Shown piece by piece: positions 27,312 to 36,111 of a stretch of DNA of 64,000 nucleotides. Every line of letters begins with the position of its first letter. The first letter of the stretch is position 1. The notes under the pieces were generated by a model. It did no database searches. It had not been told where the DNA came from and worked only from the letters and a program-made list of their open reading frames with translations. The position numbers and the translations under genes were made by a program. The stretch spans positions 1 through 64,000 of the forward strand of contig JAERTJ010000073.1 in NCBI GenBank assembly GCA_016844945.1, given 5' to 3'. The DNA comes from Fidelibacterota bacterium (GTDB lineage: Bacteria; Fidelibacterota; UBA8477; JABMPR01).

Positions 27312-28724
27312 CTAGTCTTGTTCCTTTCGGGGTAGGTTAACCCGGAAAATTGTACCTGCTTCATCACTCTTTTGGACAACTATTGTGCCACCCAATTCAT
27401 AAATAATGCTCTGCACAATGGATAAGCCTAAGCCAAACCCACGATCACGGGTCGAGAAATAGGGTTCAAAAATGCGCTGCTGATCTTCTTCGGGTATGCC
27501 AGATCCTGTATCCATAAAATCAATTTGTAAATCACCTGGGATCCTGCTTACCTGAATTTCAGCTCGTCCTCCTTGACCCGCTGCCTCCAGGCCATTCTGA
27601 ACAAGATTAAGCAAGACACGTTGTATTTTTGAACGATCAGCCAGAAGTTCAGCATCACCCTCCAGAATTAGTTGTTGGTCCAGGGCGGTTAGCTCAGGAT
27701 GGAGAATGCGTTTGATATTATCGAAAACTTCACTTATGGAAAAGGGCTCGATAACACTTTTCAGAGGGCGCGCATAATCCAGATATTCCTGTACGATCTG
27801 TTTTAAATGCAGAAGCTCATCTGAAATTTTTTCAAGATAGGACTTGAACTCTTCCAGGTTTTCTCCCGGTGGGAGCATGGTGAGTTCTTCTCGGAGCAAT
27901 CCGCTGTAGATTTCCATTCCCCCCAATGGGTTTTTAATCTCATGGGCAATTCCAGCCAGGAGTTGTCGAGCTGTCTCTTCCTGCTTTTGAATCTCCTGAT
28001 GCATTTCAATCAGCGACTGATTCAGATCCCCAAACTCGTCCTCGCGGAGTAAATCCACAGGATCAGAATTGATATTGTTTTGAATAGCTTTTGCATAACT
28101 GGACAGGGCGCGCACAGGTTTGATCAGCGAACGTGAAAACACCAGGGTCAGGGATATTGCCACGAGAACAGCAGCCAGAAAAATCCAGAAAAGGCTGCCA
28201 GTCATTTGTTGAATCACGGTCATGTAATTGGCACCTGCCCAGATCACAAGAATAACCTGGGATCCTTGATTGGTCTGGATAGGAAGGGCGGCAGCTTTGA
28301 CATGTCGTCCATCATCCAACTTGTAAATTTCTGACACGACTGGATCATTGTCGTTCTCCAAGGCCAGCAGTCGGGGCAAAGCGGGAGACAATCTGGCAAT
28401 ATTGCGCTTCAGCGTTCTCTCTTGAGCGAGTATGGTTCCATTCTGTTTATAAAGGGTGATGCCTTCAATACCCGGGACAGCGAGAACGGAAAGTTCATGT
28501 TCAAGTTTTTGCCTTATACTCATGAGCTCAGGGGCCTCAACCAACATACTTACTAACTCCTTATCCAGAGTAGTGGCGATGATGCGATTGATGCGTTTGA
28601 GTTGGTCTCCCAATTCGGTTTCAAGGGCAGCTCTGGAATACCAGTACAGGGGAATAGAAAGCAATGTCATGGAGATCACCAGGATACCTAGAACCAGCAG
28701 AATGACTTTTGGGCTGAGCTTCAT
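27312..28724 (-). CDS. two-component sensor histidine kinase
   Basis: The 470-residue membrane protein has TM1 at about 7-28 and TM2 at about 180-200 (LFWIFLAAVLVAISLTLVF), enclosing a 150-residue periplasmic sensor region. A HAMP linker follows. The HisKA H-box is GIAHEIKNPLGGMEIYSGLL. The ATPase domain shows VLLNLVQNGLEAAGQGG, DTGSGIPEEDQQRIFEPYF and GFGLGLSIVQSIIYELGG. It is the NtrB-type partner of the downstream regulator. The stimulus cannot be read from the sequence. Confidence 0.94.
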   Translation of the reverse strand: MKLSPKVILLVLGILVISMTLLSIPLYWYSRAALETELGDQLKRINRIIATTLDKELVSMLVEAPELMSIRQKLEHELSVLAVPGIEGITLYKQNGTILAQERTLKRNIARLSPALPRLLALENDNDPVVSEIYKLDDGRHVKAAALPIQTNQGSQVILVIWAGANYMTVIQQMTGSLFWIFLAAVLVAISLTLVFSRSLIKPVRALSSYAKAIQNNINSDPVDLLREDEFGDLNQSLIEMHQEIQKQEETARQLLAGIAHEIKNPLGGMEIYSGLLREELTMLPPGENLEEFKSYLEKISDELLHLKQIVQEYLDYARPLKSVIEPFSISEVFDNIKRILHPELTALDQQLILEGDAELLADRSKIQRVLLNLVQNGLEAAGQGGRAEIQVSRIPGDLQIDFMDTGSGIPEEDQQRIFEPYFSTRDRGFGLGLSIVQSIIYELGGTIVVQKSDEAGTIFRVNLPRKEQD

Positions 28725-28945
28725 TTCTTAACCTGTCGCAATAATTGCACCATTTCTATACGGTTGATTCAATCATGTTTACATCGAGCTGATAGAAATT
28801 GTGTGGCGGACAGATTGAATTCAAGTGAATTAAGCGAGAATCTCCCCCCGATTGTGGCTTTGGTGGAGGAGGCTACCCACCCCACGGAATGGAACCAGAT
28901 GGCTCCGATCACAAGTCAATGTGAATTCCGCAGAGGTGGATAACA

Positions 28946-29003
28946 ACACAAACCCCTCTTACTCTGGGTTTGTGTGAGGAGTATGCCGACCGGGGAGATC
29001 GGC
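28946..29003 (-). terminator. terminator cluster after glnK
   Basis: ACACAAACCC (28946-28955) and GGGTTTGTGT (28966-28975) form a perfect 10-bp stem with a 10-base loop. A second 5-bp GC-rich stem GCCGA/TCGGC lies at 28985-29003. Both are downstream of glnK on the minus strand. There is no strong T-run, so termination may rely on another factor. The rest of the 307-base gap to the kinase gene (28725-28945) shows no gene. Confidence 0.5.
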
Positions 29004-29031
29004 ACTTGCTTGTTACACGGTATTCTTGGTG

Positions 29032-29376
29032 CTAACCAATTGCATCGGCTCCTGTTTCACCAGTGCGAATTCGAATGACTTGTTCAATGGGAAGGACAAA
29101 TATTTTTCCACGTCCCAGATCATCATGGTTTTTTGCAACTGTTGTAATGGCATCAATCACGGCATCTACGAATTCATCGTTAACAGCAATCTCAAGACGA
29201 ACTTTGTTCAGCAGCGTGATTTCATGAGAGATTCCCCGATATACTTCGGTTACCGGGATTTCTTTTCCCTGCCCCTTGGCATTGGTTACTGTAAATTTGT
29301 AAATCTGTTTTTTTAATAACTCCTCTTTGATATCAGGGAGTTCTTCGGGCTGTATAATAGCAATAATAAGTTTCAT
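29032..29376 (-). CDS. glnK: PII nitrogen regulatory protein (GlnK type), position 51 not Tyr
   Basis: The true start is the ATG at 29376 (MKLIIAIIQPEELPDIKEEL), preceded by AGGAGG. The 114-residue product matches PII, with the C-terminal signature GKIFVLPIEQVIRIRTGETG. An ungapped alignment of the T-loop to E. coli GlnB keeps Tyr46 (TEVYRG) but puts His at position 51, the usual uridylylation tyrosine (RGISHEITLL). Classical uridylylation is therefore unlikely. It follows amtB by 13 bases, the standard pairing in which PII blocks the ammonium channel in response to 2-oxoglutarate, ATP and ADP. Confidence 0.93.
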   Translation of the reverse strand: MKLIIAIIQPEELPDIKEELLKKQIYKFTVTNAKGQGKEIPVTEVYRGISHEITLLNKVRLEIAVNDEFVDAVIDAITTVAKNHDDLGRGKIFVLPIEQVIRIRTGETGADAIG

Positions 29377-29389
29377 TTTTTTCTCCTCC

Positions 29390-30676
29390 TTACTCGGCTG
29401 TAAAGATCTGGAAGCCGGCATAAGCTTCTTCCTGATGTTCGCTGATATCTAGACCACGTATCTCCTCAGACTCAGAAACGCGGAGAAGATTGAACGCCTT
29501 TAACAGGCTGAATAATCCAAACATGGTTACAAAACCCCATAGTGGGATGACAACTGATCCAATGATTTGAGCAGTCAGGGGATGTCCACCGAATAGACCT
29601 GTTGCAATACCCCCCCAGACCCCAGCAAGACCATGTACAGGCCAGGCACCTACTGGATCATCTATTCTAAGTTTTTCTAACAGGATGATGCCTGAAACAA
29701 CCAGGATACCCGCAACCAGTCCAATGATAATTGACTCACCATTCGTTACAGAGTCGCAGTTCGCTGTGATTCCAACAAGACCTGCCAGGATACCGTTGAG
29801 AGCCATGGACAAGTCTGGTTTTTTAAACAGGAACCAGGCCAGGATCATGGCCATTATCCCACCGGCTGCAGCAGCCAGTGTGGTATTCACGGCGATAAGC
29901 ATGACTGCATCTGTATTTTCTGTACCGACAATGGCCAATTGACTACCGGGATTAAATCCATACCATCCAATCCACAGGATGAATACACCCAGGGTAGAAA
30001 TGGTTAAACTGTGACCCGGCATGGCTCGGGATCCACCATCTCTTTTAAAACGACCCAGGCGAGGACCCAAAACAATAGCCGCTGCGAGCCCGGCAAAGCC
30101 TCCCAGAGCATGAACAACCAAAGAGCCGGCAAAATCATAAAAACCGAGGGCATCCAACCAGCCGCCTCCCCATTTCCAATAACCACTGATGGGGTAGATT
30201 ATACCAGTCAGGACTGCTGAGTATATGAGATAGGATGAAAATTTCATTCTACCGGCTACTGCTCCTGAAACAATAGTGGCGGCAGTTGCAGCAAAAGCGA
30301 CTTGAAATAACCAGTTCACCTGGGGATTCAGAACACCTGCTCCGGCTTCACCAGCTTCACCGATGAATCCAAATCCAGAAAATGAAAGAATTCCATTTCC
30401 ATCCAGGGGGTACATCAGACTATAGCCAACAACATAGAAAAGCAAAGCTCCTGCGCTGAGATCAATGATGTTTTTGAATAGAATGTTTACTGTGTTTTTG
30501 GCACTGTTTAGACCTGATTCAAGCAAGGCAAACCCTGACTGCATGAATAGGACCAATACAGCACAGATGAAAAGAAAAAAGTTATCGATGGCATAGGCAT
30601 TGACTGCTTCAGAGGCATAAGCCATTGATGTCAATCCAAACATGCCTGCAATAGTGAAAAAATGTGTCTTTTTCAT
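29390..30676 (-). CDS. amtB: ammonium transporter
   Basis: The 428-residue protein has a signal peptide (FTIAGMFGLTSMAYASEA) and about eleven transmembrane helices. Family segments include LVLFMQSGFALLESGLNSAKN, split here as FMQSGFALLESG and NSAKNTVNILFKN, then DFAGSLVVHALGGFAGLAAA (first pore His) and DPVGAWPVHGLAGVWGGIAT (second pore His). ISTLGVFILWIGWYGFNPGS is also typical. It conducts ammonium across the inner membrane. It lies between the torF-like porin gene and glnK, a layout widespread in Gram-negative bacteria. Confidence 0.97.
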   Translation of the reverse strand: MKKTHFFTIAGMFGLTSMAYASEAVNAYAIDNFFLFICAVLVLFMQSGFALLESGLNSAKNTVNILFKNIIDLSAGALLFYVVGYSLMYPLDGNGILSFSGFGFIGEAGEAGAGVLNPQVNWLFQVAFAATAATIVSGAVAGRMKFSSYLIYSAVLTGIIYPISGYWKWGGGWLDALGFYDFAGSLVVHALGGFAGLAAAIVLGPRLGRFKRDGGSRAMPGHSLTISTLGVFILWIGWYGFNPGSQLAIVGTENTDAVMLIAVNTTLAAAAGGIMAMILAWFLFKKPDLSMALNGILAGLVGITANCDSVTNGESIIIGLVAGILVVSGIILLEKLRIDDPVGAWPVHGLAGVWGGIATGLFGGHPLTAQIIGSVVIPLWGFVTMFGLFSLLKAFNLLRVSESEEIRGLDISEHQEEAYAGFQIFTAE

Positions 30677-30696
30677 TCTAATTATTCCTTAAAGAC

Positions 30697-31296
30697 CTAG
30701 AGGCTGAAGCCAAAAACGAGGAAGGATGTTTCCTGCTCAGGGTTCAGTATATATGAAACGGTATAGATATCGCGAGTGGCTGAGACCCCTACGCTTACGA
30801 GGTTAAAGTCAGGGTCATCTTTTACTGTGTAGAAACCATTACCCATCCCGAGGGTGACATACCCGTACCCCAACTCCAAATATGTGGAATTATCATCATC
30901 ACCATTGACGTTGTATGATACTGTGGATGAAACGGGTCCTAAATCCATTCCTGCACTTAACTCGATGATGTGATTACTCAGACTGAGAATATCATCCCCT
31001 CCAGCATAGGTGGGGAAAAAATAATCTGTCACCGTTAACGCCACAGGACCTACCTGGGTTGAAATGTACAGATCATTTTCATTCCCTCCCGGTGCTCCAG
31101 TTGTTGACCATGCCCCCCAGGCACCAAGTGTGAATACCCCATTTGAGTACTCAAGAGTGGGTTGTACAGAGGCTGAGTTTCCATAGTCTGTTCCACGCCA
31201 GACATAGCGGTTAAATACATCTACCCCGACACTGACCTCACCAAAAGCGATACTGATAAGTGTCGTCAAAAAGAGGAGAGCCGTAATTTTCTTCAT
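30697..31296 (-). CDS. TorF-family putative porin
   Basis: The 199-residue outer-membrane barrel has a signal peptide (ALLFLTTLISIAFG). The family opening VSVGVDVFNRYVWRGTDYGN is followed by VQPTLEYSNGVFTLGAWGAW. The C-terminus ends TSFLVFGFSL, a typical outer-membrane insertion strand ending in an aromatic and hydrophobic pattern. Proteins of this family are often encoded next to glnK-amtB, as here (20 bases before amtB). It may admit nitrogen compounds (inference). A good ribosome site (AGAAGGACAAAG) precedes the ATG. Confidence 0.85.
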   Translation of the reverse strand: MKKITALLFLTTLISIAFGEVSVGVDVFNRYVWRGTDYGNSASVQPTLEYSNGVFTLGAWGAWSTTGAPGGNENDLYISTQVGPVALTVTDYFFPTYAGGDDILSLSNHIIELSAGMDLGPVSSTVSYNVNGDDDNSTYLELGYGYVTLGMGNGFYTVKDDPDFNLVSVGVSATRDIYTVSYILNPEQETSFLVFGFSL

Positions 31297-31353
31297 CTTT
31301 GTCCTTCTTGTCCCTTAAAGTTTAAAGCAATCATCAAACACAGGTATAATTAA

Positions 31354-31376
31354 TAAAGCAAAACTCGCTTTGTCAA
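31354..31376 (-). promoter_or_regulatory. possible promoter of the porin-amtB-glnK unit
   Basis: A perfect -35 TTGACA (31371-31376) is followed at 15-17 bases by TATTAA or TTAATT, neither a strong -10. The spacer contains the inverted repeat AAAGC-GAGTTTT-GCTTT. A sigma54 -24/-12 element (TGGCAC then TTGCA) was looked for in the 216-base gap and not found. Confidence 0.35.
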
Positions 31377-31512
31377 TTAAATTATTAATCTTATGTGGGT
31401 TATTTCTTTATATTATACCGTGGATTAGGTTTATCACATAACTTGTTTAGGTATAAAGGGATATATACCTGAAATAGATCAGTTCGATGAGATTAGTGGT
31501 TATACTGGGTGA

Positions 31513-33054
31513 TTATTCCTGGAGGAAAATGTGCCAGTCAGGTCGTTTCCAGCTTTCCAGCAGTTGATCAACATCAGACTTAATGGCACGATTTTGCTTT
31601 TCATAGCCATCATAAAAAAGAACATACTCCAATTGTTGATCTGCAGTCCCGTATTCTTCGCTGAATTGTTGAATGATAGTATTGCATGGTGTTACAATTC
31701 GCTGACCGATCTGAGTTGTTTGAATGTTGAGACCTTCTCCCCCTTCTGTTGGCTCGTAGGCTTTGATAATGAGCTCAGAACAAACCATGGCTGAGTCAGT
31801 TCTAAAATCGAAATTTAGATCATAGGGTTTACCAAGTGTTGAAAAGGCATAGGAAATGGCTTTGGCCTTATCCAACTTGGATAATTTGGGGCGCAGTGCG
31901 GCTACACCATCACAAGTCAGGGTTGTTTCAAGGCTGTTCAAAATGACACCGGGTGCCAGAGCTTCAATCACACGAAAGGGTGTTCCATCCTCAGGCTCTA
32001 TTTTGCTCTGTTCATAGGTTGAGCCATATTTGTTTTCCAGGAGAATCTCAAAGTCACCACTAGAGATCCCCTGACCTCTTACCCAGGTTTTGGTCTCCTC
32101 ATCACTAAAATAAACTTGCCTGTGTTTCGGGGTAGAAATATAGAGAGCTGTGTGCGTCCAGAACCCGGGCAAACCCAGGTTAGTTAACGCCCATTCTTTA
32201 CGTGTGAAGATGATATCGCCAGGTTCTAAACTGGATTGAACCAGCTGCACTTCTTTTGAAGTCATCAAACTTTGATCAACACGCCATAGCTTTTTACCAC
32301 CCATGAAGGTTGAGACACTTTTCTGTAGGGGAAGCCAGAATTCAAAGGCTGCATCCTGCATCATTTTTACCCCATTTTCAAAAGTCATGGTGGTTCCGCT
32401 GCCCATTCCCATATCGTACAGGTATTCTTCAGCAGATTCAATCCTGACAAGATGTTCAAAGTTTTTGGGGGCTTTGGTCTCAGACATTATGGCATCCAGA
32501 GCCACAAATTTTGTCGCCAGAAAGACATTGAGAAAGTGATACTTAAACTGGCGGTACAAGTTCTCCTCCAGCCCATATTGAGGATAGGCTTCATTGAGAT
32601 AGACATGGATGTTCTCATTATTTTCCATGAGATTCAAAAACTCAAGTGCAGTTTGATATTGGGTTAAAAAAGCGAGGTAATAACAATACATCGCATAATT
32701 ATCGGATTCTTTTTTATCCAGAAGGAGTGCTTGTGAATGTTTCTGCTGTATATGATCGAGCTGGGCAAGATAGTCCAGAAGGCTACGCCACGTACTCACC
32801 AGGGATTCCTTTTCTGCCCTTTCCAATGCTATCGATTCATTACCAGATGATAAACCCCAGGGTTCTGCTTTTTCTTTCGAATAGTCCAGCAATGACCTCA
32901 GTCCACCGTCACAGATAATTATGGTGTTGATATCTTCCTGGATCGTGGTTCTAGTGTCCAGATCGGGAAAGGACGATACACAGCTCTGTGCAATCAATCC
33001 CAGAAACACACCAAGAATTACTTTTATCTGTATAGGTTTCATCATCAATCCCAT
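31513..33054 (-). CDS. lipoprotein with YiiX-like papain-fold (NlpC/P60-related) domain
   Basis: The 513-residue product has a lipoprotein signal (VILGVFLGLIAQSCVSS). ATGs at 33054, 33045 and 33042 are all possible starts. The first 260 residues are helical and unrecognised. A permuted papain-like domain follows with GDIIFTRKEWALTNL, the likely catalytic His in FWTHTALYIS and the likely Cys in DSAMVCSELIIKAYEP. This order (His before Cys) is that of the YiiX/YaeF amidase group. The substrate is unknown; a lipid or peptide amide at the cell surface is possible. The PLD-like gene lies 26 bases upstream. Confidence 0.82.
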   Translation of the reverse strand: MGLMMKPIQIKVILGVFLGLIAQSCVSSFPDLDTRTTIQEDINTIIICDGGLRSLLDYSKEKAEPWGLSSGNESIALERAEKESLVSTWRSLLDYLAQLDHIQQKHSQALLLDKKESDNYAMYCYYLAFLTQYQTALEFLNLMENNENIHVYLNEAYPQYGLEENLYRQFKYHFLNVFLATKFVALDAIMSETKAPKNFEHLVRIESAEEYLYDMGMGSGTTMTFENGVKMMQDAAFEFWLPLQKSVSTFMGGKKLWRVDQSLMTSKEVQLVQSSLEPGDIIFTRKEWALTNLGLPGFWTHTALYISTPKHRQVYFSDEETKTWVRGQGISSGDFEILLENKYGSTYEQSKIEPEDGTPFRVIEALAPGVILNSLETTLTCDGVAALRPKLSKLDKAKAISYAFSTLGKPYDLNFDFRTDSAMVCSELIIKAYEPTEGGEGLNIQTTQIGQRIVTPCNTIIQQFSEEYGTADQQLEYVLFYDGYEKQNRAIKSDVDQLLESWKRPDWHIFLQE

Positions 33055-33080
33055 TCTCTCGTGCAGCTCATCCGGAGTGC

Positions 33081-34523
33081 TTAATATGTAGATAACCCTG
33101 TAAATTCCTGAAAACGATACAGGATTGTTTTCATGAATCCAGCATCATTAAATTCTGAACAATCTGTGGTGTAGCCAGCCCCTCTGTTCTTCCAGAGATT
33201 ATCATGATATTCATCAATTTCCCGGAATATAGATGAGTTGGGAGCAAGGGTAAGGAGGACATCTGTTTCCATATTGTAATTCTTTAGGTTCTTTCGCGTA
33301 AAGTTTGATGAACCCAGAATCGCAATATGCGCACCGCGTTCCTTTTTGATCAAAGTAAGTTTTGAATGAAATTGTTCACCATGAGTATGATACCAGCGAA
33401 CCTTAATTTTATCACCAGACTTCTTCTTCAGCTCCTTAACAACCGGTCTGTTGGGCGTGCCATTATGGTGGAAACCAAACCCATCTTTATTGGGGTCAAG
33501 AATCAGTCTGATGGCTACCCCTCTATCAGAAGCCTGGAGGAGTGTCTTGATAATTTGTCTGTTTGAGAGATAGAACATGGCGATTTTTACTGTATCTCCC
33601 TGGGTCGTTGTGCCAATGTGTTCAATCACAGCTTCGTAAATTTTTCCTTCAGTGATCAGTTGTATGGTGTTTTCCAAAGAAACTTTTTTTGTATCCTCTT
33701 TGAAATTTAAAGCAGCTTCACCGGATAGCTTAGAATCTGAAAATTTTGCCAAGCCTTCCTCAGTTCGGTAAATATCCTGCCATAGCTCGCCCTTGACAAC
33801 CAACCCAATGTTTGAAAAATCGGCACTGGCACTATGGGGGTTAGCAGAGGTCACAACGGAAACCATTTCATCCCTATAGTCTGCGACAAAAACCTTTCTG
33901 TGATTTGCCTTAAGATTTATAAAGGCAAGATAACTCCTCAGGGTTACCGGATCCAATTTGTCAGAGAAGGCATTGGGCAGAAAACCATAGCTTGAAGTAT
34001 TTCCAAACCATTGAAAAAAGGTTCTCCAGACAGGACTATAAAGCGGGTTACTGTCTCGCAAGTGGGTCAGATCAGTCACGATTGTATTGATTCCAGCTAC
34101 ACGCATAGCTTCCAACTCGGGATGGAGAATACCCCCATAAAGTGTATTCACCGGGTCAGTGATAAAATCTATTTCAATCTCGGGGACAGCCCGTTTCCGA
34201 GCAATCAACAAGGCACTCAAATCAGCTGAAAGTTCAATGAGACTCCAATCAGAAGGTCCCTTGTATGAGTTGAACAAAAACATATCGATGAGGATATATT
34301 TTTCTGCTGTTTCGATGTAGGCAAAAACACTATCAAAGATTTCCTGGTGATGTTGGGTTTCTCCCAGACTATCCTTGAAGGTAAGGTCGACCAAAAATGT
34401 CATGTTGGAATCAGCTACGGGATAGACATCACTCTCATAGTAGACACCTTCAGGCAAAGGTTTTAGACCTTGAAAAAGGGCGACCAGACTCAGCCACCCA
34501 GCAATAATATAGACATTCATCAT
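33081..34523 (-). CDS. exported phospholipase D-like protein, second HKD motif degenerate
   Basis: The 480-residue product has a hydrophobic N-terminus (VYIIAGWLSLVALFQGL) and two PLD half-domains. The first motif is complete: His208, Lys210, Asp215 in ANHRKVFVADYRDE, followed by TSANPHSAS. The second is HSKLTLIKKERG with His386 and Lys388 but Lys at position 393 where Asp is expected; GSSNFTRKNL follows as usual. It resembles cardiolipin synthase or phosphatidyltransferase relatives acting outside the cytoplasm. The missing Asp might change activity, though some PLD relatives (Tdp1) also lack it. Its neighbour is a YiiX-like lipoprotein in the same orientation. Confidence 0.85.
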   Translation of the reverse strand: MMNVYIIAGWLSLVALFQGLKPLPEGVYYESDVYPVADSNMTFLVDLTFKDSLGETQHHQEIFDSVFAYIETAEKYILIDMFLFNSYKGPSDWSLIELSADLSALLIARKRAVPEIEIDFITDPVNTLYGGILHPELEAMRVAGINTIVTDLTHLRDSNPLYSPVWRTFFQWFGNTSSYGFLPNAFSDKLDPVTLRSYLAFINLKANHRKVFVADYRDEMVSVVTSANPHSASADFSNIGLVVKGELWQDIYRTEEGLAKFSDSKLSGEAALNFKEDTKKVSLENTIQLITEGKIYEAVIEHIGTTTQGDTVKIAMFYLSNRQIIKTLLQASDRGVAIRLILDPNKDGFGFHHNGTPNRPVVKELKKKSGDKIKVRWYHTHGEQFHSKLTLIKKERGAHIAILGSSNFTRKNLKNYNMETDVLLTLAPNSSIFREIDEYHDNLWKNRGAGYTTDCSEFNDAGFMKTILYRFQEFTGLSTY

Positions 34524-34896
34524 AGGCGTTTAAGTTTACCACAAATTATTAGATGATTGAGGTTTTACAACTGTATTTAAAACACTCTCGAGTGGGTCGG
34601 CTGGATCACTCTATAAGAAGCTCCTATATCATTTTAATATATCTAGTATATAGATATGATTAGATTCCTATTTATATGGCTGGCTTATCTACTTGACTCC
34701 TGTGAGTTATACACTTAAAACACAGGTAGATACACTGTGATATAGATCTTTGGCACATAGATTGTCACAAGCTAGACTATGACATCTGCTACTATCAATT
34801 AGTAAGCTGGGTTGGCTCACTCAAGAATTGAACAACTCCATGACAATTGATAGAGAAATTAATGCAGAAAAAATTTGAAAATGACAGGCTAGATAT
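34524..34896. other. divergent intergenic region between PLD-like and RND genes
   Basis: No gene is seen. It is A/T-rich and holds a short palindrome ATATCTA (34639-34645) / TAGATAT (34651-34657). It also holds a 9-bp inverted repeat CTATCAATT (34792-34800) / AATTGATAG (34845-34853) in front of the efflux genes. TTGACT at about 34693 could be a -35, but no convincing -10 follows. Confidence 0.4.
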
Positions 34897-36090
34897 ATGA
34901 ATTTCTCAGAATTATCCAACAAGCGCTGGTTTAGAATAGCATCAGCTATTTTTATCCTACTCATCGGTATCGCCAGTATGGCAATGTTGGCTTCAACTAA
35001 GGAAGAAAGTAAGAAAAAGGATGTCACCCAACGTGTTCGTAAGGTGGCAACCACGGAACTTCAGTTTTCGGACCACACTCTACTCATCCATGGCAATGGC
35101 AGCATCGAGAGTCAACATGCCCTTGACCTGGTTTCCCTGGTTGGAGGTCAGGTCACATTCTCAAAGGATGATTTAAAAAGTGGAATGTTTGTCAGGGCTG
35201 GTGAAATATTGCTTAAGGTTGACGATCGTGAAGCCCAAAATTACACATTGCAGGCTCGCTCTGGACTCATCAACTCAATTGTATCCCTAATCCCTGAACT
35301 GGGAGGAAATGCTCAGGCAAAAACCTATGAAAAATGGAACCAATACCTGGAGAGTCTAGGTATGAGCAAAACACCAGATTTACCAGAGATTACTGATTCC
35401 CAGGAACGTATTCGCGTATCCATGCACAATATTTTTAATCAACATGCCATGGTAAAGAATGCTGAGATTACCCTTGAGCGACACACGATCCGAGCACCCT
35501 TTGATGGATATCTTGCCAGCGATGGTGCCATTACTGGATCCTGGATATCTCCCGGGCAAATTGCTGCATCAGTCATTGACCCCTTTAAACTGGAAATAGC
35601 TGTCCCTCTGGCATTATCCGAACTGGAATTACTTTCTGACGAAGAAACGCCAACGGCTTTTATATATCCTTCTGAAGAACCAGATAAAAAGCTTCAGGGT
35701 ATTTTAAGACGACAGAACGCGCACATTGACAAACGCAGTCAGACCGTGACTATTCATGTTGAGCTTAATAATCCCGACCTGGATCCCGCCTTCCTCCCCG
35801 GTAATTATATGGATGTTTATCTCCAGGGAATTCAGCTGGAGAACGTTGACCTACTGCCCCGTGATGTGGTTGCGCCGGGACCCTATATCTATACCATGGA
35901 GGACACATTGCTTGCCCGCTACCCTGTGGAAATCCTCGCAACAGAAGGTGATTCAGTCATCATTGCCCAGGGTGATTTTAGTTCTGGTGAAAAGGTCATT
36001 ACCACCCTTTTGCAGCGTCCTATAATTGGGATGCAAATTGCCCCATTGGATGAAGTTTTACTTGTCGACACTTCCAGCTCACAGCATTAA
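34897..36090 (+). CDS. RND efflux periplasmic adaptor (membrane fusion) subunit
   Basis: The 397-residue protein has an N-terminal membrane anchor (IASAIFILLIGIASMAMLAS). The lipoyl/barrel-sandwich half shows VSLVGGQVTFSKDDLKSGMF and VRAGEILLKVDDREAQN. A short helical hairpin follows, and the returning half is LERHTIRAPFDGYLASDGAI. The beta-barrel and membrane-proximal domains come after. It bridges the RND pump to an outer-membrane channel. No TolC-type gene is nearby. The pump gene starts 21 bases downstream. Confidence 0.93.
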   Translation: MNFSELSNKRWFRIASAIFILLIGIASMAMLASTKEESKKKDVTQRVRKVATTELQFSDHTLLIHGNGSIESQHALDLVSLVGGQVTFSKDDLKSGMFVRAGEILLKVDDREAQNYTLQARSGLINSIVSLIPELGGNAQAKTYEKWNQYLESLGMSKTPDLPEITDSQERIRVSMHNIFNQHAMVKNAEITLERHTIRAPFDGYLASDGAITGSWISPGQIAASVIDPFKLEIAVPLALSELELLSDEETPTAFIYPSEEPDKKLQGILRRQNAHIDKRSQTVTIHVELNNPDLDPAFLPGNYMDVYLQGIQLENVDLLPRDVVAPGPYIYTMEDTLLARYPVEILATEGDSVIIAQGDFSSGEKVITTLLQRPIIGMQIAPLDEVLLVDTSSSQH

Positions 36091-36111
36091 GTCAAGAACC
36101 GAGACCCCATT

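Noticed and set aside
31297-31512. Sigma54 promoter for the porin-amtB-glnK unit
   Set aside because: No GG-N10-GC element was found with the right spacing upstream of the porin gene. The perfect TTGACA is a better, though still weak, candidate.
34524-34896. Small RNA or attachment site in the A/T-rich palindromic gap
   Set aside because: Only short inverted repeats were seen, with no promoter-terminator pair and no direct repeats flanking the region.
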